Origin: Rhodococcus yananensis | GTDB lineage: Bacteria > Actinomycetota > Actinomycetes > Mycobacteriales > Mycobacteriaceae | Direction of reading: 5' to 3' | Assembly (NCBI RefSeq): GCF_020515525.1 | Contig: NZ_JAIYEP010000028.1 | Span: forward strand, 1 to 50,058 | Length of the DNA: 50,058 bases | Translations under genes and position numbers: made by a program | Part shown: in pieces, positions 11,201 through 23,532 of the stretch | Layout: every line of letters starts with the position of its first letter | Numbering within the stretch: the stretch's first letter is position 1 | Notes under the pieces: generated by a model | Told to the model about the DNA's origin: nothing | What the model saw: only the letters and a program-made list of their open reading frames with translations | Databases searched by the model: none

Positions 11201-14200
11201 TGTGCTGCCCGCCACCGGACGCACCGTCACCCCCGCCGCGTTGCGCACCCACGCCGCATCCCACCTGCCCGCGCACATGGTGCCCGCCGCCGTCGTCGTC
11301 CTCGACGAGATCCCCCTGACCCCCGTCGGCAAACTCGACCGCCGTGCCCTGCCGGTGCCCGACCTGTCCACCACCGGCGGCGACTACCGGGCACCCGGCA
11401 CCGATCTCGAAGTCGCCCTCGCCGACATCATCGCCGACGTCCTCGGCCACGAGCGGATCTCCGCCGACGACAACTTCTTCGACCTCGGCGGCAACTCCCT
11501 GATCGCCACCCGCGCCGTCGCCCGCATCAACGAGACGCTCGGCACCGACGCCGGGGTCCGCGCCCTGTTCGAAGCCCCCACCGTCGCCGCGCTCGCCGAC
11601 CGCATCCTCGACGACCACGGCGGCCACGACGGCATCCCGCTGACCGCCGGGCCCCGCCCCGACCGCGTCCCCCTCGCCCCCGCCCAGCAACGCATGTGGT
11701 TCGTCAACCAGTTCGACACCACCTCCGCCGCCTACAACATCCCCCTCGCCCTGCAGCTGACCGGCCCCCTCGACACCGACGCCCTCGACGCCGCCGTCCA
11801 CGACGTCCTCGACCGGCACGAAGCCCTCCGCACCTGGTATCCCGGCGACGACCACGGGCCCCGCCAACTGGTCACCACCGCCGACCGGGTCGTCGCCACC
11901 GTGCCCGTCGACGACGTCACCGACATCGACGCCACCACCCGCATCACCGACCTGATCGGCACCGGCTTCGACGTCGCCACCGCCGTTCCCGTGCGCATCC
12001 GGCTGCTGCGCCGCACCACCACCGACCACATCCTCGTGGTCGTCGTGCACCACATCGCCGCCGACGGCGCGTCCATGGCACCGCTGGCCCGCGACCTGGT
12101 CACCGCGTACACCGCCCGCGCCGCCGGCACCGCCCCCGACCGGACGCCGCTGCCCGTGCAGTACGCCGACTACGCGCTGTGGCACCGGCACCTGCTCGGC
12201 GACCTCGACGACCCCACCTCCGTCGGTGGGCGCCAACTCGGCTACTGGCGGGACCGGCTCGCCGACCTCCCCGACCTCCTCGACCTGCCCACCGACCGGC
12301 CCCGCCCCACCCGGCAGTCCTTCCGCGGCGACACCGTCCGGTTCACCGTCGATCCGGCCCTGCACACCCGGCTGCGGACCCTCGCCGCCGCGCACGACGC
12401 CACCGTGTTCATGGTCGTGCACACCGCGCTGGCGGTGCTGCTGGCGCGCCTGTCGTCGAGCCGCGACATCGCCGTGGGCACCCCCGTCGCCGGGCGCGGC
12501 CACCGGCACCTCGACGACCTCGTCGGCATGTTCGTCGGCACCGTGGTGCTGCGCACCGCCGTCGACACCGGCAGCGGCTTCGCGGACCTGCTCCGCGGTG
12601 TCCGCGACACCGACCTCGCCGCGTTCACCCACACCGACCTGCCGTTCGAACAACTCGTCGACGAACTCGCCCCGGCCCGCTCCACCGCGCACGCCCCGCT
12701 GTTCCAGGTGATGCTCGAATACGGCAACACCGAACGCGCCCACCTGCAGCTCCCCGACCTGACCGTCACCGCCCTCGACGCCGACACCCACGTCGCGAAG
12801 TTCGACCTGCAACTGAACATCGCCGAGCACCCCGCCGGGCACCTCGACGCCGCCCTGACCTACGCCACCGACCTGTTCGACGCCGCCACCGCCACCGCCA
12901 CCGCCGACCGGTTCCTGCGTCTCCTCGACGCCGCCACCGGCGACCCGCACCGCCCCGTCGGCGACCTCGACCTGCTGCTGCCGGGCGAACACCCCGCACC
13001 CCCCGCACCCCCCGCACCCACCGGCACCGGGGACACCCTGCTCGACCTCTACGCGCGCGGCGCCGCACACGACCCCGCGGCCGTCGCGGTGACCGACGCG
13101 GACACCACCGTCACCTACGCGGACCTGTCCGCGCGGGTGCACCGGCTGGCCCGGTTGCTCATCGACCGTGGCGCCGCCCCCGGCACCCTCGTCGCGGTCG
13201 CGTTGCCCCGCACCACCGACGTGGTCGTGGCGTTGCTCGCGGTCCTGCACAGCGGAGCCGGGTACCTGCCCGTGGACGTGTCGTACCCCCCGGACCGTCT
13301 CGCCTTCATGTTCACCGACGCCGACCCCGTGACCGTGCTCACCACCACCGCGGACGCGGCGACCCTGCCCGACGCCGCCCCCGACCCGATCCTGCTCGAC
13401 GACCCGCAGGTCACCGCCCGCCTCGCGGCCCTGCCCACCGACCCGATCGACGACACCGAACGCCACGCCACACCGCACCCCGGATCCACCGCGTACGTCA
13501 TCTACACGTCCGGGTCCACCGGCCGACCCAAGGGCGTGACGGTGCCGCACCGCACCGTCGTGACCCTCCTGCGCGACACCCGCGGCCTGTTCGGTTTCGA
13601 TCACACCGACGTGTGGACACTGTTCCACTCGTACGCCTTCGACTTCTCCGTGTGGGAATTGTGGGGGGCGCTCGCGCACGGCGGTCGCCTCGTCGTCGTC
13701 GACTACCACACCGCCCGCACCCCCGACCGGTTCCTGACGTTGCTCCGCGACGAACACGTCACCGTGCTCAACCAGACACCCACCGCCTTCACCCAACTCG
13801 TCGACGCCGACACCGCCGCCGGCGTCACCCACCCCCTCGACCTGCGGTGGATCATCTTCGGTGGGGAAGCCCTCGACCTGCAGTTGCTCGACCGCTGGTA
13901 CCGGCGGCACGACGACACCGCCCCCACCCTGGTGAACATGTACGGCATCACCGAAACCACCGTGCACGTCACCGCGCTGCCACTGACCCGCGACTCGGCG
14001 GCCACCGCCACCGCCAGCCTCATCGGCACCTCCCTCCCCGCGCTGCACCTGCACATCCTCGACGACCGGCTGCATCCCGTGCCCCCCGGCGTGACCGGCG
14101 AACTGTACGTCTCCGGTGGGCAACTCACCGACGGCTACCACCGGCGACCCGACCTGACCGCCGCCCGCTTCGTCGCCGACCCGTTCGGCGGCACCGGGCA

Positions 14201-17200
14201 CCGCCTCTACCGCACCGGGGACCGGGCGCGCCGCACCCGCCACGGCGACATCGAATACCTCGGCCGCACCGACTTCCAGGTGCAGCTGCGCGGCTTCCGC
14301 GTCGAACTCGGCGAGATCGAGGCGGCCCTGACCCGCAGCATCGGGGTGTCCCGCGCCGTCGTCGTCGTCCACCACGACGACCGCACCGACACCGACCGGC
14401 TCGTCGGGTACGTGGTGCCCGAACCCGGCACCGACCTCGACGTCGACACCGTCCTCGCCGACGCCGCCACCGACCTCGCCGCCTACATGGTGCCCGCCGC
14501 CGTGACCGTGCTCGACACCCTGCCGGTGACCGCCCACGGCAAACTCGACCGGCGGGCCCTGCCCGCACCGGACTTCGCGGCCCGCAGCCGCACCACCCGC
14601 GCCCCGGCCGGCGACACCGAAACCCGCCTGGTGACCCTGTTCGCGCAGGTCCTCGGCCTCGACACCGTCGGCGTCGACGACTCCTTCTTCGCGCTCGGCG
14701 GCGACTCGATCATGTCCATCCAGCTCGTTTCCCGCGCCAAGGACCTCGGGTTGACCCTGACCCCCCGCGACGTGTTCGAACACAAGACCCCCGCCGCCCT
14801 GGCCACCGTCACCACCACCGCCGAGGCCCCCACCGTCCTCGACGAACTGCCCGGCGGCGGCCTCGGCGACATCCCGCTGCCCCCGATCGTGCAGTGGATG
14901 CTCACCCGCGGCGGCAGCCACCACCGTTACGCGCAGGCGGTGCTGCTGCGGCTGCCCGCGGCGCTGCCCGCCGCGGACCTGACCGCGGTGCTGCAGGCCG
15001 TACTCGACCGGCACGACATGCTCCGCGCCCGCCTGCACCACGACCCCACCGCCGCGCACGGCACCCGCCTGACCGTCGACGCACCCGGCGCCGTCGACGC
15101 CGCCACCGCGATCCATCGCGTGCCGGTGACCAGCGCCGCCGACAGCGACGACTTCTTCGCGTTGGCCGCCACCGAACTCGACGCCGCCGCCGACCGCCTC
15201 GACCCCGCCACCGGCACCGTGCTGCAGGCGGTGTGGTTCGACGCCGCCAGCGGCGCCGGCCGGCTGCTGCTGGTGATCCACCACCTGGCCGTCGACGGCG
15301 TGTCCTGGCGGATCCTGGTGCCCGACCTCGCCGCGGCGTGGGCGGCCCGCACCGCCGCACCCGCCGATCCACCCGCGACACTGCTCCCGGCGTTCACCGG
15401 CACCTCCGTGCGCCGCTGGGCGCACGCCCTGCACGACGCCGCCGCCACCGACGACCGGCACCGCGAACTCGACTTCTGGACCCGCACCCTCGACGTCACC
15501 GACCCCCCGCTCGGACACCGGCCCGCCGACCCGGCCCGCGATACCACCGCCACCGTCGTCACCATCGCCACCGACCTGCCCACCACCGTCACCGACACCC
15601 TGCTGACCACCGTCCCGGACCGCTTCCACGGCTCCGTCGACCACGGGCTGCTGACCGCCCTGGCGTTGGCGGTCACCGCGTGGCGCCGCGACCGCGGCAC
15701 CGACACCACCCGACTACTGCTGACCGTCGAGGGCCACGGCCGCGACAGTACCGCCGCGACCGGCGCCGACCTGTCCGGCACCGTCGGCTGGTTCACCACC
15801 ATCCACCCGCTGCTGCTCGACCTGACCGGCGTCGACATCGACGCCGCGTTCGCGGCCGGCCCCGCCACCGGCCGCGCCGTCAAGACCGTCAAGGAACACC
15901 TCGCCGCGGTACCCGATCACGGCACCGGATACGGGTTGCTGCGCTACCTGCGCGCGGACACCGCCGCGCACCTCGCGGCGCTACCCACCCCGCAGATCAG
16001 CTTCAACTACCTCGGCCGCCCCACCGCCGGCACCGCCGGCACCGCCGCGCCGTGGATGCCGGTCGACGGCTTCGACCGCGGCGGCACCCAGAACCCCGAC
16101 ATGCCCGCCGCCGCCGTCATCGACATCAACGCCGTCACCGTCGACACCGACACCGGTCCGGTGCTGCGGCTGCACTGGTCCTACCCGGCCGGACTGCTCG
16201 ACCACACCGACCTCACCGACCTCACCGACCGGTTCACCGCCGCCGCGACCGCCGTCGCACGGCACGCCCGCACCCCCCACGCCGGCGGCCTGACCCCCTC
16301 GGACCTGCCGTTGGTGCGGCTGCACCAGGACACCATCGACGCCCACGAACACCGCTACGGGCCCCTCGACACGATCTGGCCCGCCGCGCCCCTGCAAACC
16401 GGCCTACTGTTCCACGCGCTGCTCGCCGGCGACGCCCCCGACGCCTACGTGGTGCAACTGGTCCTCGACATCGACGGGGACCTCGACACCGACCGGCTGC
16501 GCCGCGCCACCGCGCACCTGCTCACCCGCCACCCCAACCTGCGGGCCGCGTTCACCACCGACACCACCGACGGCCCCGTGCAGATCGTGCCCAGCCATGT
16601 GGACGTCCCGTTCACCGTCGCCGACACCACCGACGACCCCGACCCCGACGAGGCCGCCGCGCACCTCCTCGACACCGACCGGCGCACCCCCTTCGACACC
16701 ACCCGGCCACCGCTGCTGCGGGTGACCGTCGTACACACCGGCGGCACCCGCCACCGGGTGGCGCTCACCAACCACCACCTGCTGCTCGACGGCTGGTCCA
16801 CACCGGTGCTGCTGCGCGAACTGCTCACCCTGTACGCCACCGGCAACGACACCACCGCGCTGGACCGCCCCCACAGCTTCGGGACGTTCCTGGCGTGGCT
16901 CGCCGACCGCGACGCCGACGCCTCGGTCGACGCATACCGGCGGGCCCTGACCGGCCTCGACCAACCCACCCTGCTGGCCCCACACCACGACACCACCCTC
17001 TCCGGAACCTCCCGGGATCTGGACGTGCACCTGACCGCCGCGCTGTCGACCCGACTCGACCGGGTCGCCGCGGACCGCTCGGTGACCGTCAACACACTGA
17101 TACAGACCGCGTGGGCGCTCGTGCTCGGCGCACTCACCGGCCGCCGCGACGTGGTGTTCGGCGCCACCGTGTCCGGTCGGCCACCACAGATCGACGGTAT

Positions 17201-20200
17201 CGAGACGATGATCGGGCTGTTCATCAACACCGTGCCGGTACGCATCACCATCCGCGACGACGACACCGTCGGCTCCCTCCTCGACCGGGTGCAGGCCGAA
17301 CAGGCCGCGCTGCTCGACCACCACCACGTGAACCTGACCACCCTCGACGCCCGACTCGGCGCCGCCGCCCGCTTCGACACCCTCACCGTGTTCGAGTCGT
17401 ACCCGATGGACACCACCGGGTACGCCGACACCGACCTCGGCGGCATCCGCGTCACCGGCGTGACCGGACACGACGCCGCGCACTACCCGCTGAGCATCGT
17501 CGCGCACACCGACACCACCGCACACCTCCGCATGAAATACCTGCCCGAGGTGTTCGACCGCGACCAGGTCGCGACGATCGCCGACCGGATCGTGCGGGCC
17601 CTGACCGCGCTCACCGGCGACCCGGCCGTGCCCCCGACCCACATCGACGTGCTCTCCGACCCCGAACGCCGCGCGCTGCTCCCGGTCCGCGGACCCGACG
17701 GCGGCTCCACCCTGACCCTGCCGGAACTGCTGGCCGCGACCGTCGCCGCGCACCCGCACACCATCGCCGTCACCGACGGACACCGGTCCCTGACCTACCG
17801 GCAACTCGACTCCGCCGCCGGCACCCTCGCCGCGGCCCTGCGCGCGGCAGGGGCCCGACCGGAAACGTTCGTGGCGCTCGGCATCGCACGGTCCCTCGAA
17901 TCGGTCACCGCGATGTGCGCGATCACCCGCACCGGCGCGGCGTTCGTGCCGGTGGATCCGCGGTATCCGGCCGACCGGGTGGCGTTCATGCTCGACGACT
18001 GCGGGGCCACCCTCGGGGTGACGGTGCCCGCGCACCGCGCGCAGCTGCCCGACACGGTGCGGTGGCTCGACGTGCACCCCGACGTGCACCCCGACGTGCA
18101 CCCCGACGCGCACACCGCCACCGCGACCGCCACCGCGACCACCACCGCGGCGCCGCACCTCGATCAGGCGGCGTACCTGATCTACACGTCCGGGTCCACC
18201 GGCCGCCCCAAGGGAGTGCTCACCACCCACCGCAGCCTGCACAACTTCGCGCTCGACCAACGCGACCGGTTCGGTGCCGGCCCCGGCGCGCGGGTCATGC
18301 ACGTCTCGTCCCCGAGCTTCGACGCCTCGATCTTCGAGTACCTGCTGGCGTTCGGGTCCGGCGCGACCCTGGTGGTGGTGCCCCCGGATCTGTACGGGGG
18401 GCGGGAGTTGGGCCGGTTCCTCGCCGACACCGCCGTCACCCACGGATTCATCACCCCCGCGGCGCTGGCATCCCTGGACCCCACGGACGTGCCGGCACTG
18501 ACCGACCTCGCGGTCGGTGGTGAGGCGTGGCCCGCGGAACTGCTCGACACGTGGGCACCCGACCGGCGGCTCGTCAACGCGTACGGGCCGACGGAAACCA
18601 CGATCATGGTGGCGATCAGCACCCCACTGCACCCCGGTGACGACCCGATCCTCGGTCCACCACTGCGCGGTGCCCGCGCCGTGGTCCTCGACACCCGGCT
18701 GCGGCCCGTCCCGATCGGGGTGGCCGGGGACCTGTACGTTGCGGGAGTCGGTCTGGCCCGCGGCTACCATCGCCGCCCCGATCTGACCGCCGGACGGTTC
18801 GTGCCCGACCCGTACGGCCCGCCCGGAACCCGCATGTACCGCACCGGGGACGTGGTGCGGTGGATCGGGGACCCGGATCGTGGGGTGCAGCTCGAGTACG
18901 TGGGTCGCTCCGATTTCCAGGTCAAGATCCGCGGGTTCCGTGTCGAGCTCGGCGAGATCGATGCGGTGCTCACCGCGCACCCGACGGTCGGGTTCGCGGT
19001 GACCGTGGCCCGCACCGCACCGTCCGGCGACAGCGTTCTCGTCGCCTACTGCCATCCCGCACCCGACGCGACCATCGACCCGGAAGCATTGAAAGACCAT
19101 GCGACACAGCACCTGCCGTCGCACATGGTGCCGTCGACGATCGTCGCGCTCGAGCAGATCCCGCTGACCCCCGTCGGGAAACTCGACCGCCGCGCCCTTC
19201 CCGAGATCGACCTGACCGGCAGCGACCACCCCCACCGGGCACCCGCCCCGGGCCTGGAAACCGTCGTCGCCGACACCCTCGCCGACGTCCTCGGCCTCGA
19301 CACGATCTCCGCCGACGACGGATTCTTCGACCGCGGCGGCAACTCGCTCGCCGCGACCCGCGCCGCCGCGCGGCTGAGCGAACACCTCGACCGCGACGTG
19401 CCGGTGCGCGCCGTGTTCGAACACCCCACCGCGATCGAACTGGCCGCGCACCTCACCCACACCGGCACGGTGCCCGCCCCCGGCGGGCCGGTCGCCACGC
19501 TGCGCCCCGACCGCATCCCACTCTCCCCGGCGCAGGCCCGACTGTGGTTCCTCAACCAGTTCGACACCGCATCGGCCGCCTACAACATTCCGTTGGCGAT
19601 CCGGCTGAGCGGGCACCTGTCCCCGGCGGCCCTGTCCGCGGCCCTGCACGACGTCCTCGCCCGCCACGAGGCGCTCCGCACCGTGTACCCCGCCGACGCG
19701 CAGGGCCCACGGCAACGCATCCTCGACCCCGCCGACGTGCCCCTGACCCTCGACGTGGTGCCCGCCACCGACGACACGATCACCGCCGCCGTCACCGACT
19801 TCGTCACCGCCGGATTCGACGTGACCATCGACGTACCGATGCGGGCCCGGGTGTTCGCGCTCGGCCGCGACGAACACCTCGCCGTCCTCGTCGTACACCA
19901 CATCGCCGCCGACGGCGCATCCCTGCCACCACTGGCCACCGACCTGATGACCGCCTACCGGGCCCGCACCCGCGGGGACACCCCGGTCCACCCGCCGCTG
20001 CCCGTGCAGTACGCCGACTACACCCTGTGGCAACTCGACCGGCTCGGCGACCCCACCGACGACACGTCCCCGGCCGCCACCCAACTGCAGTTCTGGCGCG
20101 AGACACTCACCGGCCTGCCGGACGTGCTGACGTTGCCCACCGACCGGCCCCGCCCCGCCCAACAGTCCTTCCGCGGCGACATCGTCCGATTCACCGTCGA

Positions 20201-23200
20201 CACCGGACTGCACACCCGGATCCGAGCCCTGGCCGCCGCGCACGACACCACCGAATTCATGGTGCTGCACACCGCGCTGGCGGTGCTGCTGGCACGCCTG
20301 TCCGGCAGCGACGACATCGCCGTGGGCACCCCCGTCGCCGGGCGCGGACACCGCACCCTCGAACCGCTCGTCGGCATGTTCGTCAACACGATCGTGCTGC
20401 GCACCCCCATCGACGCCGCCGCAGCGTTCGCCGATCTGCTCGACGACGTCACCCGCCGCGACCTCGACGCCCTCGACCACAGCGACATCCCGTTCGACCG
20501 GGTCGTCGAAGCCGTGGACCCGGCCCGCTCCACGGCACAGTCCCCGTTGTTCCAGGTATCCCTCGAATTCCAGGACGCCCCGATCGGCACCACCGCGACC
20601 GGCGGGGACCACACCGCACTGGAACTGCCGCACCTGAGCGTGCACGGCGTGGCACTCGACCCGACGGTGTGCAACTTCGACCTCGAACTGCTCGTCGCAC
20701 CCGGGAACCCCACCGACCCCACCACCGGACTCGCCGCCGCCTTCGTGTACGCGACGGACCTGTTCGACCCCGGTACCGTCACCGGGCTCGCCGACCGACT
20801 GGTACGGCTGCTCACCGCCGTCACCGCCGACCCACACCACCGCGTCGGCGACCTCGACCTGCTCACCCCCGACGAACACCACACACTCGTACCGGCCACC
20901 GGCCCCCACAGTGCCGGAGCCCGCACCTGGCCCGCCCTGCTCGACGACGCCGTGGCCGTCGACCCGGACGCCGTCGCGGTCCTCGACACCGACCGCACCC
21001 GCACCTACCGCGATCTCGACACCGACGCCACGGCACTGGCACGGCTCCTGCTCGCACGCGGCGCCGGACCCGACAGCGTCGTCGCGCTCGCATTGCCCCG
21101 CTCCCTCGACTCCGTCACCGCGGTGTGGGCGGTGACCCGCAGCGGCGCCGCGTTCGTACCCGTCGACCCCACCTACCCACCCGACCGCATCGACCACATG
21201 CTCCGCGACTCCGGCGCCCGCATCGGGGTGACCGTCACCGCGCACCGCGCCGCCCTGCCGGACACCGTCGCCTGGCTCGTCGTCGACAGCGACGACACCG
21301 CCGCCGAACTCGCCGCCGCCGACACCTCCGCGATCACCGACGCCGACCGCCCGCAGCAACTGCACCCCGATCATCCCGCCTACCTGATCTACACCTCCGG
21401 GTCCACCGGCCGCCCCAAGGGCGTGACCGTCACCCACCGTGGCCTCGCCGACCTCGCCGCCGAAGAACGCGACCGTCTGCAGGTGCAGCCCGGTGACCGC
21501 GTCTCGCACCTGGCGTCCCCGAGCTTCGACGCCTCGATCTTCGAGCAGATGATGGCGGTGTCCGCCGCCGCGACCCTGGTGATCGTGCCGCCCGGCATCT
21601 ACGGCGGCGACGACCTCGCCGACGTCCTGCACACCCGCGCCGTCACCCACGCGTTCATCACCCCGACCGCACTCGCCTCCCTCGACCCCGACCGGGTGCC
21701 CGAACTGCGGGTGCTGCTCGTGGCGGGGGAGGCATGCCCCCCGGAACTGGTCGCACGCTGGGCCGACGACCACCGCATGATCGACGCATACGGGCCCACC
21801 GAGGCGACCATCATGACGTCGCTGACCGACCCGCTGACCGTCGACACCGCGGTGACCATCGGCCGTCCCTCCCGCGGATTCACCGCCGTGGTCCTCGACA
21901 CCCGGCTGCGGCCCGTCCCCACGGGCGTCGCGGGGGAACTGTACGTCGCCGGCGGTGGCCTCGCCCGCGGCTACCATCGCCGCCCCGATCTGACCGCCGG
22001 ACGGTTCGTGCCCGACCCGTACGGCCCGCCCGGAACCCGCATGTACCGCACCGGGGACGTGGTGCGGTGGATCGGGGACCCGGATCGTGGGGTGCAGCTC
22101 GAGTACGTGGGTCGCTCCGATTTCCAGGTCAAGATCCGCGGGTTCCGTGTCGAGCTCGGCGAGATCGATGCGGTGCTCACCGCGCACCCGACGGTCGGAT
22201 TCGCCCACACCCTCGGGCACACCGCACCGTCCGGGGAAACCGTGCTGGTGTCCTACGTACACCCCACCACCGGCGCGACCGTGGACCCGGCGACGCTGCG
22301 CCGACACGTCGGCGACACCCTGCCCGCACACATGGTGCCCACCGCCGTGACGGTCCTCGACCAGATCCCGCTGACCCCCGCCGGGAAACTCGACCGCGGT
22401 GCCCTGCCCACCCCGGACCTGACGGCCCGCGCCGGCACCGGACGCACCCCCGACGGCGACCTCGAACGCCTCGTCGCCGACGTGTTCACCGCCCACCTCG
22501 GGGTGCCCGGACTCGGCGCCGACGACAACTTCTTCGACCTCGGCGGCACCTCACTGCTCGCCACCCGCCTCGTCCCCGACCTCGCGCGGCGCCTCGGCCG
22601 CCGGGTGACGCTGCCGGAGTTGTTCACCCACCCGACGGTCGCGGACCTCGCCGCGCACCTGGCCGCGGGGCACCGGGCCGGTGTCGACGACGCCCTGCGG
22701 GTGCTGGTGCCGCTGCGCGAGACCACCTCGCCCGCACCGGCGGTGTTCTGCGTGCATCCGGCCGCGGGCCTGGCCTGGGCGTACACCGGTCTCGCCCAGC
22801 ATCTCGGGGACCGTCCGGTGTACGGGCTGCAATTGCCCACCCTCTCCGGCGGCGACACCGCCGCGAGCATCGGGGCGCTGGCCCGCCGTTACGCCGACGA
22901 GATCCGCCGCGTCCGGCCCCGGGGCCCCTACCATCTGCTGGGCTGGTCCCTCGGGGGCATCGTCGCGCATGCCGTCGCAGTGGAACTGCAACGCGACGGT
23001 GCCACGGTGGACACCCTGGCGCTGCTCGACACGCACCTGACGGTGCCGGGCACCACCACGCCCGCGGTCAAGGACATGCTCCGCGACCTGGGGGTGGGCA
23101 CCAACGGTGGACCCGACCCCAGCTACGAGGACGCGCTGGCACTGCTCGAGGAGACCCTCGGTGACGGCACCGGGTTGACCGCCCAGCACCTCGAACGGCT

Positions 23201-23495
23201 GCACGCGGGGTCCGCGGCAGCGGCCCGCGCCGCGCGCCTGCACACCCCGGCCACCTTCCACGGGGACGTGTTGTTCTTCACCGCGACGCGTTCCACGGTG
23301 TCGGTGCCGGCGGTCGCGGCGTGGCACGACGCCGTCGACGGCACCATCCACCAGTACCGCATCCCGTGCGAACACCACGAGATGGTGTCGCCCGGCGCGG
23401 TCGCGACGATCACCGCGGTGCTCACGGCGCGGTTGCGCGACAGCGACGCGGTGCTGCGGCAGCACACGCGCGGGATCGGATCGACGTCACATTGA
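1374..23495 (+). CDS. Six-module non-ribosomal peptide synthetase with starter C, one E domain and terminal TE
   Basis: One uninterrupted gene encodes about 7373 residues. The ATG at 1374 is chosen because a GGAGGGGA ribosome site sits just before it and the protein then begins directly with a condensation domain; upstream in-frame sequence is low-complexity. Domain order: C(starter)-partial C-A1-T1; C-A2-T2; C-A3-T3; C-A4-T4-E; C-A5-T5; C-A6-T6-TE. Phosphopantetheine Ser are at about residues 1260, 2318, 3375, 4445, 5991 and 7060; HHxxxDG motifs at about 145, 1441, 2503, 3559, 4636 (E), 5134 and 6175; TE Ser 7192 in GWSLGG. Six A domains imply a hexapeptide, X-Ser-X-D-Thr-X-X, possibly N-acylated and released or cyclised by the TE. 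Ser and Thr follow from pocket residues; the acyl cap and cyclisation are inference. No MbtH gene, phosphopantetheinyl transferase, tailoring enzyme or exporter lies adjacent. The product is unknown; siderophore or lipopeptide are both possible. Confidence 0.95.
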   Translation: MSLRDHRFPLPDDAHPLSSAQRSIWFAQQMAPDVPICIAQYVDLRGALDIDLLRRAGYTAGHEFRSAFLRVVEVDGEPYQFVDPTIAATSIPLLDFRDADDPMAAAHTWMDADYAQPMDLAVDPLVNMTILRVADDRHLWYSRIHHVALDGYAAMTMVNRIAELYSAGLTGTTPSASRAADLRTLYEWDRDYRESARYRTDRDWWLDRVAGLEDGSSLARRRGPVAAHSLLTGTVLPAPMVAALTATDDAPGVSSTATVIAAFACYLARMTGRDDVVINLPVSARTTALVRRSGGMLVNTVPLHIRLQPDDTRSELVARVQLELTGALRHQRCSLEDVRRESGAAGDPHRYAGPMVNVMLFHQQISLGDIRGDFHIMTSGPVEDLLVNIYLSGTPARTHLDFRGNPHRYDEDELRGHHRDFTTLLDAFLGAAPATAVADIDPVTARVGRQRRRTATDLAFWRARSADLPDLLALPPAADGDDTHTVAEVDPSVSAAALRALLPDPAAGAHRHGAGTDDSGTDGSAPDPVAAPVPFAVLHAALAVVLTRLTGTTDTLVGHRLHHDGPLLPLRLRLDPAEPFTTVVARAADTGRDAAAHADVTDTELAAAGTPPIPVAVTVTTGDGDGDSDGDGGEGHTTDGTDLHVHVRVHDDRVLLRVAPRGDTTTATTTDFTGRLARILAAAVADPTRPVGDLPLTAAHEPTGLLPARGLPPMSAQTWPELLTAVAAIVPESTAVVCGDRAMTYAELDEWSNRLARILVADGARPETFVAIGIARSLESVAAVWAVAKSGAAFVPVDPGYPADRIDYMLTDSGAVLGVTTGAHRAALPDTVPWSVLDDDPVRDRLAAVSPAPLTDRDRPTDLQFDHPAYLIYTSGSTGRPKGVVVPHRGLANLSASLHARLTPTPDARVSHFSSPSFDASIFEYMTAFGIGATLVVVPPHVYGGEELARVLRDQHVTHAFSTPAALASVDPAAVDCGVVTVAGDTCPPELVARWAPGRRMFNAYGPTETTIVVNITAPLIAGDTVTVGAPVCGVREVLLDTRLHPVPRAVAGELYIAGPGVTRGYHDRPALTATRFVADPYGPPGSRMYRTGDVVRWHRPRTGDDTTDTVEHLGRSDFQVKVRGFRIELGEIDAALTGHDDVVFAVTVGRTAPSGDTLLVSYVLPGTGRVADPEQLTAHLRTRLPAHMVPAAIVVLDRIPLTPVGKLDRRALPDPRFGAAGGPAPGTDTERAVAAVFADQLGLDGIGLDDGFFDLGGNSLIATRVLARLNDTLGTDLGVRALFEAPTVRALARRLADAGISARPALSARPRPEHVPVAAAARRLWFVNQLDTTSAAYNIPVAIGLRGTLDVPALAAAVTDVLDRHESLRTRYPAGPDGPVQQILPTTPVDLTPRPVTPEQLPAAVDACVHAGFDVAVDPPVRIRLLRLTDDHHVLAVVVHHIAADGASLAPLARDLMTAYLARRDGHHPDWVPLPVQYADYTLWFDELLGSVDDPRSRAGTQLAYWRDRLAGAPELLPLPTDRPRPAQQSFRGGTVDIDIPADLYRRVRALARRRGATDFMVVHAALTVLLARLSGTDDIVVGTPVSGRGETALDDLVGMFVGTVALRTAVPAGIGFGDHLQAVRDTDVAAFAHADVPFDTLVDTLAPTRSAAHSPLFQVMLAFQNNEHAHLQLPDLTVDIDEIDTGTTKFDLHLQLTTVPGDDGGTVALHGALSYATDLFDAGTAAAFVDRFVRVLTAATDDPRIPVGDLDLLTDTERARLRTFDGATVDVPATTLAQMFTAQVTATPHAPAVTCGDRTVDYASFDAAATRLAHALARRGAGPERIVALAARRSLDMMVGLYAIVKTGAAYLPLDPDHPTDRTRYVLESARPVLLLTTTGDADALTDAVDGRDIPLLRIDDLDTTTEPDTPLDVPVHGDTVAYVIYTSGSTGRPKGVAVTHRAIVNRLHWMQDTYRLTHTDTVLQKTPLTFDVSVWELFWPLQTGARLVLAAPDGHRDPAYLLRTIDTETVTVAHFVPSMLAVFTAAAGGGHATCLRLLFASGEALPPETAAATRAALPGAALHNLYGPTEAAVDVTAWPTSDTDTGTVPIGTAVWNTRVHVLDRRLHPLPPGAVGELYLAGVQLARGYHDRPALTADRFVADPFGPPGSRLYRTGDLGVRRPDGALDYIGRTDFQVKIRGLRIELGEIEHVLRGHRDVAQAAVLVHHHADSVLTAYLVPDGDRTVDVAALTAHLRSRLPDYMVPTSLIVLDALPVGANGKLDRAALPAPDPTATATGYLPPRTPVEHTVADTFAELLEVPRVGVHDNFLDLGGTSLLAMRLAARLSATLGTDLGIRDVFDHPTVADLTDHVHRGAGTGHRPDPVAGPRPDPVPLSPAQQRMWFVNQFDTTSPAYNIAVALRLRGHLDLPALRAALGDVVARHESLRTRYPLTDGGPVQVVLPASASTTGDLTVDVVPADTVTDTVDRIIATGFDVATEIPVRVRLLRPTDDDHVLVLVVHHISADGFSLGPLARDVLTAYTARRGGHHPDWAPLPVQYADYTLWQHRVLGPETDPQSTAARQLAYWTDRLAGMPDLLELPLDRPRPVQQSRRGAHVPFTVDAATHRALTELARRHDTSLFMVLHTALAVLLARLSSSRDIAVGTPVAGRGHRHLDDLVGMFVGTVVLRTDIDDTAPFADLLRGVRDTDLAAFDHADIPFERLVEVLDPPRSTAYTPLFQVLFEFQDIERPTVTLPDLTVTVVDRAPTLSLFDLQLTVAETVDEHGPAGITASFTYATDLFDADTVASFADRLRRILDAITTDDTVVVGDIGIVTGRELAALAPARGLPPVAPRQWPEMLTSVAAILPDSVALTYRGHDLTYRDLDDRSTRLARLLIGHGIGPETVVALGIPRSLDSVTAVWAVTKTGAAFVPVDPTYPPDRVDYMLTDCSAALGVTTAAHRPSLPATVPWLVLDDPQTHARLAATETTAITDADRTTALRFDHPAYLIYTSGSTGRPKGVVVTHRGLTNLNAEVRDHFDITHHARISHLASPSFDASIFEYTKAFCAGATLVIVPPDIYGGDELARYLRDQRVTHAFITPTALASLDPTGLDTLKVLVVAGEACPPELVARWAPGRRMFNGYGPSEATIETSVSPALHPGHTVTVGGPAVGFHQVVLDDRLHPVPVGVAGELYIAGPGVARGYHRRPDLSAARFVADPYGTTGERMYRTGDIVRWRGDGTVEYLGRSDFQVKVRGFRIEPGEIDAALTGHDDIVFAHTLGHTAPSGDTVLVSYVLPATGRTVTPAALRTHAASHLPAHMVPAAVVVLDEIPLTPVGKLDRRALPVPDLSTTGGDYRAPGTDLEVALADIIADVLGHERISADDNFFDLGGNSLIATRAVARINETLGTDAGVRALFEAPTVAALADRILDDHGGHDGIPLTAGPRPDRVPLAPAQQRMWFVNQFDTTSAAYNIPLALQLTGPLDTDALDAAVHDVLDRHEALRTWYPGDDHGPRQLVTTADRVVATVPVDDVTDIDATTRITDLIGTGFDVATAVPVRIRLLRRTTTDHILVVVVHHIAADGASMAPLARDLVTAYTARAAGTAPDRTPLPVQYADYALWHRHLLGDLDDPTSVGGRQLGYWRDRLADLPDLLDLPTDRPRPTRQSFRGDTVRFTVDPALHTRLRTLAAAHDATVFMVVHTALAVLLARLSSSRDIAVGTPVAGRGHRHLDDLVGMFVGTVVLRTAVDTGSGFADLLRGVRDTDLAAFTHTDLPFEQLVDELAPARSTAHAPLFQVMLEYGNTERAHLQLPDLTVTALDADTHVAKFDLQLNIAEHPAGHLDAALTYATDLFDAATATATADRFLRLLDAATGDPHRPVGDLDLLLPGEHPAPPAPPAPTGTGDTLLDLYARGAAHDPAAVAVTDADTTVTYADLSARVHRLARLLIDRGAAPGTLVAVALPRTTDVVVALLAVLHSGAGYLPVDVSYPPDRLAFMFTDADPVTVLTTTADAATLPDAAPDPILLDDPQVTARLAALPTDPIDDTERHATPHPGSTAYVIYTSGSTGRPKGVTVPHRTVVTLLRDTRGLFGFDHTDVWTLFHSYAFDFSVWELWGALAHGGRLVVVDYHTARTPDRFLTLLRDEHVTVLNQTPTAFTQLVDADTAAGVTHPLDLRWIIFGGEALDLQLLDRWYRRHDDTAPTLVNMYGITETTVHVTALPLTRDSAATATASLIGTSLPALHLHILDDRLHPVPPGVTGELYVSGGQLTDGYHRRPDLTAARFVADPFGGTGHRLYRTGDRARRTRHGDIEYLGRTDFQVQLRGFRVELGEIEAALTRSIGVSRAVVVVHHDDRTDTDRLVGYVVPEPGTDLDVDTVLADAATDLAAYMVPAAVTVLDTLPVTAHGKLDRRALPAPDFAARSRTTRAPAGDTETRLVTLFAQVLGLDTVGVDDSFFALGGDSIMSIQLVSRAKDLGLTLTPRDVFEHKTPAALATVTTTAEAPTVLDELPGGGLGDIPLPPIVQWMLTRGGSHHRYAQAVLLRLPAALPAADLTAVLQAVLDRHDMLRARLHHDPTAAHGTRLTVDAPGAVDAATAIHRVPVTSAADSDDFFALAATELDAAADRLDPATGTVLQAVWFDAASGAGRLLLVIHHLAVDGVSWRILVPDLAAAWAARTAAPADPPATLLPAFTGTSVRRWAHALHDAAATDDRHRELDFWTRTLDVTDPPLGHRPADPARDTTATVVTIATDLPTTVTDTLLTTVPDRFHGSVDHGLLTALALAVTAWRRDRGTDTTRLLLTVEGHGRDSTAATGADLSGTVGWFTTIHPLLLDLTGVDIDAAFAAGPATGRAVKTVKEHLAAVPDHGTGYGLLRYLRADTAAHLAALPTPQISFNYLGRPTAGTAGTAAPWMPVDGFDRGGTQNPDMPAAAVIDINAVTVDTDTGPVLRLHWSYPAGLLDHTDLTDLTDRFTAAATAVARHARTPHAGGLTPSDLPLVRLHQDTIDAHEHRYGPLDTIWPAAPLQTGLLFHALLAGDAPDAYVVQLVLDIDGDLDTDRLRRATAHLLTRHPNLRAAFTTDTTDGPVQIVPSHVDVPFTVADTTDDPDPDEAAAHLLDTDRRTPFDTTRPPLLRVTVVHTGGTRHRVALTNHHLLLDGWSTPVLLRELLTLYATGNDTTALDRPHSFGTFLAWLADRDADASVDAYRRALTGLDQPTLLAPHHDTTLSGTSRDLDVHLTAALSTRLDRVAADRSVTVNTLIQTAWALVLGALTGRRDVVFGATVSGRPPQIDGIETMIGLFINTVPVRITIRDDDTVGSLLDRVQAEQAALLDHHHVNLTTLDARLGAAARFDTLTVFESYPMDTTGYADTDLGGIRVTGVTGHDAAHYPLSIVAHTDTTAHLRMKYLPEVFDRDQVATIADRIVRALTALTGDPAVPPTHIDVLSDPERRALLPVRGPDGGSTLTLPELLAATVAAHPHTIAVTDGHRSLTYRQLDSAAGTLAAALRAAGARPETFVALGIARSLESVTAMCAITRTGAAFVPVDPRYPADRVAFMLDDCGATLGVTVPAHRAQLPDTVRWLDVHPDVHPDVHPDAHTATATATATTTAAPHLDQAAYLIYTSGSTGRPKGVLTTHRSLHNFALDQRDRFGAGPGARVMHVSSPSFDASIFEYLLAFGSGATLVVVPPDLYGGRELGRFLADTAVTHGFITPAALASLDPTDVPALTDLAVGGEAWPAELLDTWAPDRRLVNAYGPTETTIMVAISTPLHPGDDPILGPPLRGARAVVLDTRLRPVPIGVAGDLYVAGVGLARGYHRRPDLTAGRFVPDPYGPPGTRMYRTGDVVRWIGDPDRGVQLEYVGRSDFQVKIRGFRVELGEIDAVLTAHPTVGFAVTVARTAPSGDSVLVAYCHPAPDATIDPEALKDHATQHLPSHMVPSTIVALEQIPLTPVGKLDRRALPEIDLTGSDHPHRAPAPGLETVVADTLADVLGLDTISADDGFFDRGGNSLAATRAAARLSEHLDRDVPVRAVFEHPTAIELAAHLTHTGTVPAPGGPVATLRPDRIPLSPAQARLWFLNQFDTASAAYNIPLAIRLSGHLSPAALSAALHDVLARHEALRTVYPADAQGPRQRILDPADVPLTLDVVPATDDTITAAVTDFVTAGFDVTIDVPMRARVFALGRDEHLAVLVVHHIAADGASLPPLATDLMTAYRARTRGDTPVHPPLPVQYADYTLWQLDRLGDPTDDTSPAATQLQFWRETLTGLPDVLTLPTDRPRPAQQSFRGDIVRFTVDTGLHTRIRALAAAHDTTEFMVLHTALAVLLARLSGSDDIAVGTPVAGRGHRTLEPLVGMFVNTIVLRTPIDAAAAFADLLDDVTRRDLDALDHSDIPFDRVVEAVDPARSTAQSPLFQVSLEFQDAPIGTTATGGDHTALELPHLSVHGVALDPTVCNFDLELLVAPGNPTDPTTGLAAAFVYATDLFDPGTVTGLADRLVRLLTAVTADPHHRVGDLDLLTPDEHHTLVPATGPHSAGARTWPALLDDAVAVDPDAVAVLDTDRTRTYRDLDTDATALARLLLARGAGPDSVVALALPRSLDSVTAVWAVTRSGAAFVPVDPTYPPDRIDHMLRDSGARIGVTVTAHRAALPDTVAWLVVDSDDTAAELAAADTSAITDADRPQQLHPDHPAYLIYTSGSTGRPKGVTVTHRGLADLAAEERDRLQVQPGDRVSHLASPSFDASIFEQMMAVSAAATLVIVPPGIYGGDDLADVLHTRAVTHAFITPTALASLDPDRVPELRVLLVAGEACPPELVARWADDHRMIDAYGPTEATIMTSLTDPLTVDTAVTIGRPSRGFTAVVLDTRLRPVPTGVAGELYVAGGGLARGYHRRPDLTAGRFVPDPYGPPGTRMYRTGDVVRWIGDPDRGVQLEYVGRSDFQVKIRGFRVELGEIDAVLTAHPTVGFAHTLGHTAPSGETVLVSYVHPTTGATVDPATLRRHVGDTLPAHMVPTAVTVLDQIPLTPAGKLDRGALPTPDLTARAGTGRTPDGDLERLVADVFTAHLGVPGLGADDNFFDLGGTSLLATRLVPDLARRLGRRVTLPELFTHPTVADLAAHLAAGHRAGVDDALRVLVPLRETTSPAPAVFCVHPAAGLAWAYTGLAQHLGDRPVYGLQLPTLSGGDTAASIGALARRYADEIRRVRPRGPYHLLGWSLGGIVAHAVAVELQRDGATVDTLALLDTHLTVPGTTTPAVKDMLRDLGVGTNGGPDPSYEDALALLEETLGDGTGLTAQHLERLHAGSAAAARAARLHTPATFHGDVLFFTATRSTVSVPAVAAWHDAVDGTIHQYRIPCEHHEMVSPGAVATITAVLTARLRDSDAVLRQHTRGIGSTSH
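3221..3272. repeat. GACGGT-type microsatellite and inverted repeat in NRPS module 1
   Basis: CGTCACCGTCACC at 3221-3233 is followed by GGTGAC-type repeats at 3243-3266. Together they form an inverted repeat and, in frame, encode a Gly-Asp run ([12 protein letters not shown]). It sits in the linker of the incomplete C region. Confidence 0.8.
5300..8450 (+). other. NRPS module 2: C-A-T, predicted Ser
   Basis: The C domain has HHIAADG at 5694 and looks like an L-to-L type. The A domain (about 6690-8180; [11 protein letters not shown] at about 7155) has [21 protein letters not shown] and [12 protein letters not shown]. These give pocket code DVWHFSLVDK, identical to the Ser code of EntF. The T domain Ser codon is at 8325. 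Confidence 0.85.
8480..11640 (+). other. NRPS module 3: C-A-T, substrate unassigned
   Basis: The C domain has HHISADG at 8880. The A domain (about 9860-11370; core [11 protein letters not shown] at about 10347) gives pocket D-A-F-F-V-A-G-I-E-K. The acidic residue at the position equivalent to PheA 331 could favour a basic side chain, but I know no matching code. The T domain Ser codon is at 11496. Part of the C domain is duplicated exactly in module 4. Confidence 0.75.
9250..9390 (+). repeat. 141-bp exact intragenic repeat, copy 1 (C domain, module 3)
   Basis: Bases 9250-9390 are identical to 12418-12558 by eye. They encode the C-domain segment around [24 protein letters not shown]. Identity at every synonymous site points to recent gene conversion or duplication. 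Confidence 0.85.
11650..16280 (+). other. NRPS module 4: C-A-T-E, predicted D-Thr
   Basis: The A domain (about 13020-14570) has FDFSVW, LNQTP, IFGGEAL and [12 protein letters not shown], giving DFWNIGMVHK, the well-known Thr code. T4 has GGDSIMS (Ser codon 14706), the form usual before an epimerase. The E domain (about 14870-16270) has HHLAVDG at 15279, and the next C domain is of the D-to-L type, so the residue should be delivered as D-Thr or D-allo-Thr. Confidence 0.85.
12418..12558 (+). repeat. 141-bp exact intragenic repeat, copy 2 (C domain, module 4)
   Basis: This is the partner of 9250-9390, at an offset of 3168 nt, which is about one module length. Another identical stretch begins about 30 nt further on in both copies. 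Confidence 0.85.
18069..18149 (+). repeat. 12-bp tandem repeat in the A5 linker
   Basis: GACGTGCACCCC occurs three times in a row (18069-18104), plus a partial fourth copy, and then runs into ACCGCCACCGCG-type repeats. In frame this is DVHP repeated, then a Thr/Ala run, directly before the YTSGSTG core of A5. Expansion or contraction by one unit would keep the frame. Confidence 0.9.
18756..18991 (+). repeat. 236-bp exact intragenic repeat, copy 1 (A5)
   Basis: Bases 18756-18991 match 21963-22198 without a difference by eye. The block encodes the A-domain subdomain from [10 protein letters not shown] through GELGEID-type motifs. Confidence 0.9.
19490..23495 (+). other. NRPS module 6 and thioesterase: C-A-T-TE
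   Basis: The C domain has HHIAADG at 19896. A6 (about 20900-22410) gives pocket D-A-F-F-L-A-A-I-M-K, close to A5 and unassigned. The T domain Ser codon is at 22551. The terminal type I thioesterase (about 22700-23440) starts VLVPLRE, has FCVHPAAG, the nucleophile GWSLGG (Ser codon 22947), an Asp in ALLDTH and a His in EHHEMV. It releases the finished peptide by hydrolysis or macrocyclisation. Confidence 0.85.
21963..22198 (+). repeat. 236-bp exact intragenic repeat, copy 2 (A6)
   Basis: This is the partner of 18756-18991, at an offset of 3207 nt. Both ends fade abruptly into diverged sequence, the pattern expected from gene conversion. Confidence 0.9.
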
Positions 23496-23532
23496 TACCG
23501 CCGCGGCCGGTGCCACCGGGGTGGGGGCGGGG

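Larger units (their letters stand above)
16300..19470 (+). other. NRPS module 5: D-to-L C domain, A, T; substrate unassigned
   Basis: The C domain begins [10 protein letters not shown] and has [10 protein letters not shown] (HH at 16773), hallmarks of the D-to-L class that follows an E domain. A5 (about 17690-19210) gives pocket D-A-F-F-A-G-A-I-M-K, unassigned. The segment just before its ATP-binding core is a short tandem repeat (18069-18149). The T domain reads DRGGNSL, with Arg for the usual Leu, and its Ser codon is at 19344. Confidence 0.75.

Noticed and set aside
16404-22496. Very long open frame (about 2030 codons) on the minus strand opposite the NRPS, and similar ones at 10209-15644 and 3921-6068
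   Set aside because: They are GC-bias artefacts: low-complexity Gly/Val/Arg/Asp-rich translations, no ribosome sites, and the plus strand shows intact NRPS domains.
1374-23495. Assigning the NRPS to a named Rhodococcus siderophore (rhequichelin, rhodochelin, heterobactin types)
   Set aside because: The module count, missing ornithine hydroxylase/formyltransferase or dihydroxybenzoate genes, and lack of an iron box do not support any specific name.
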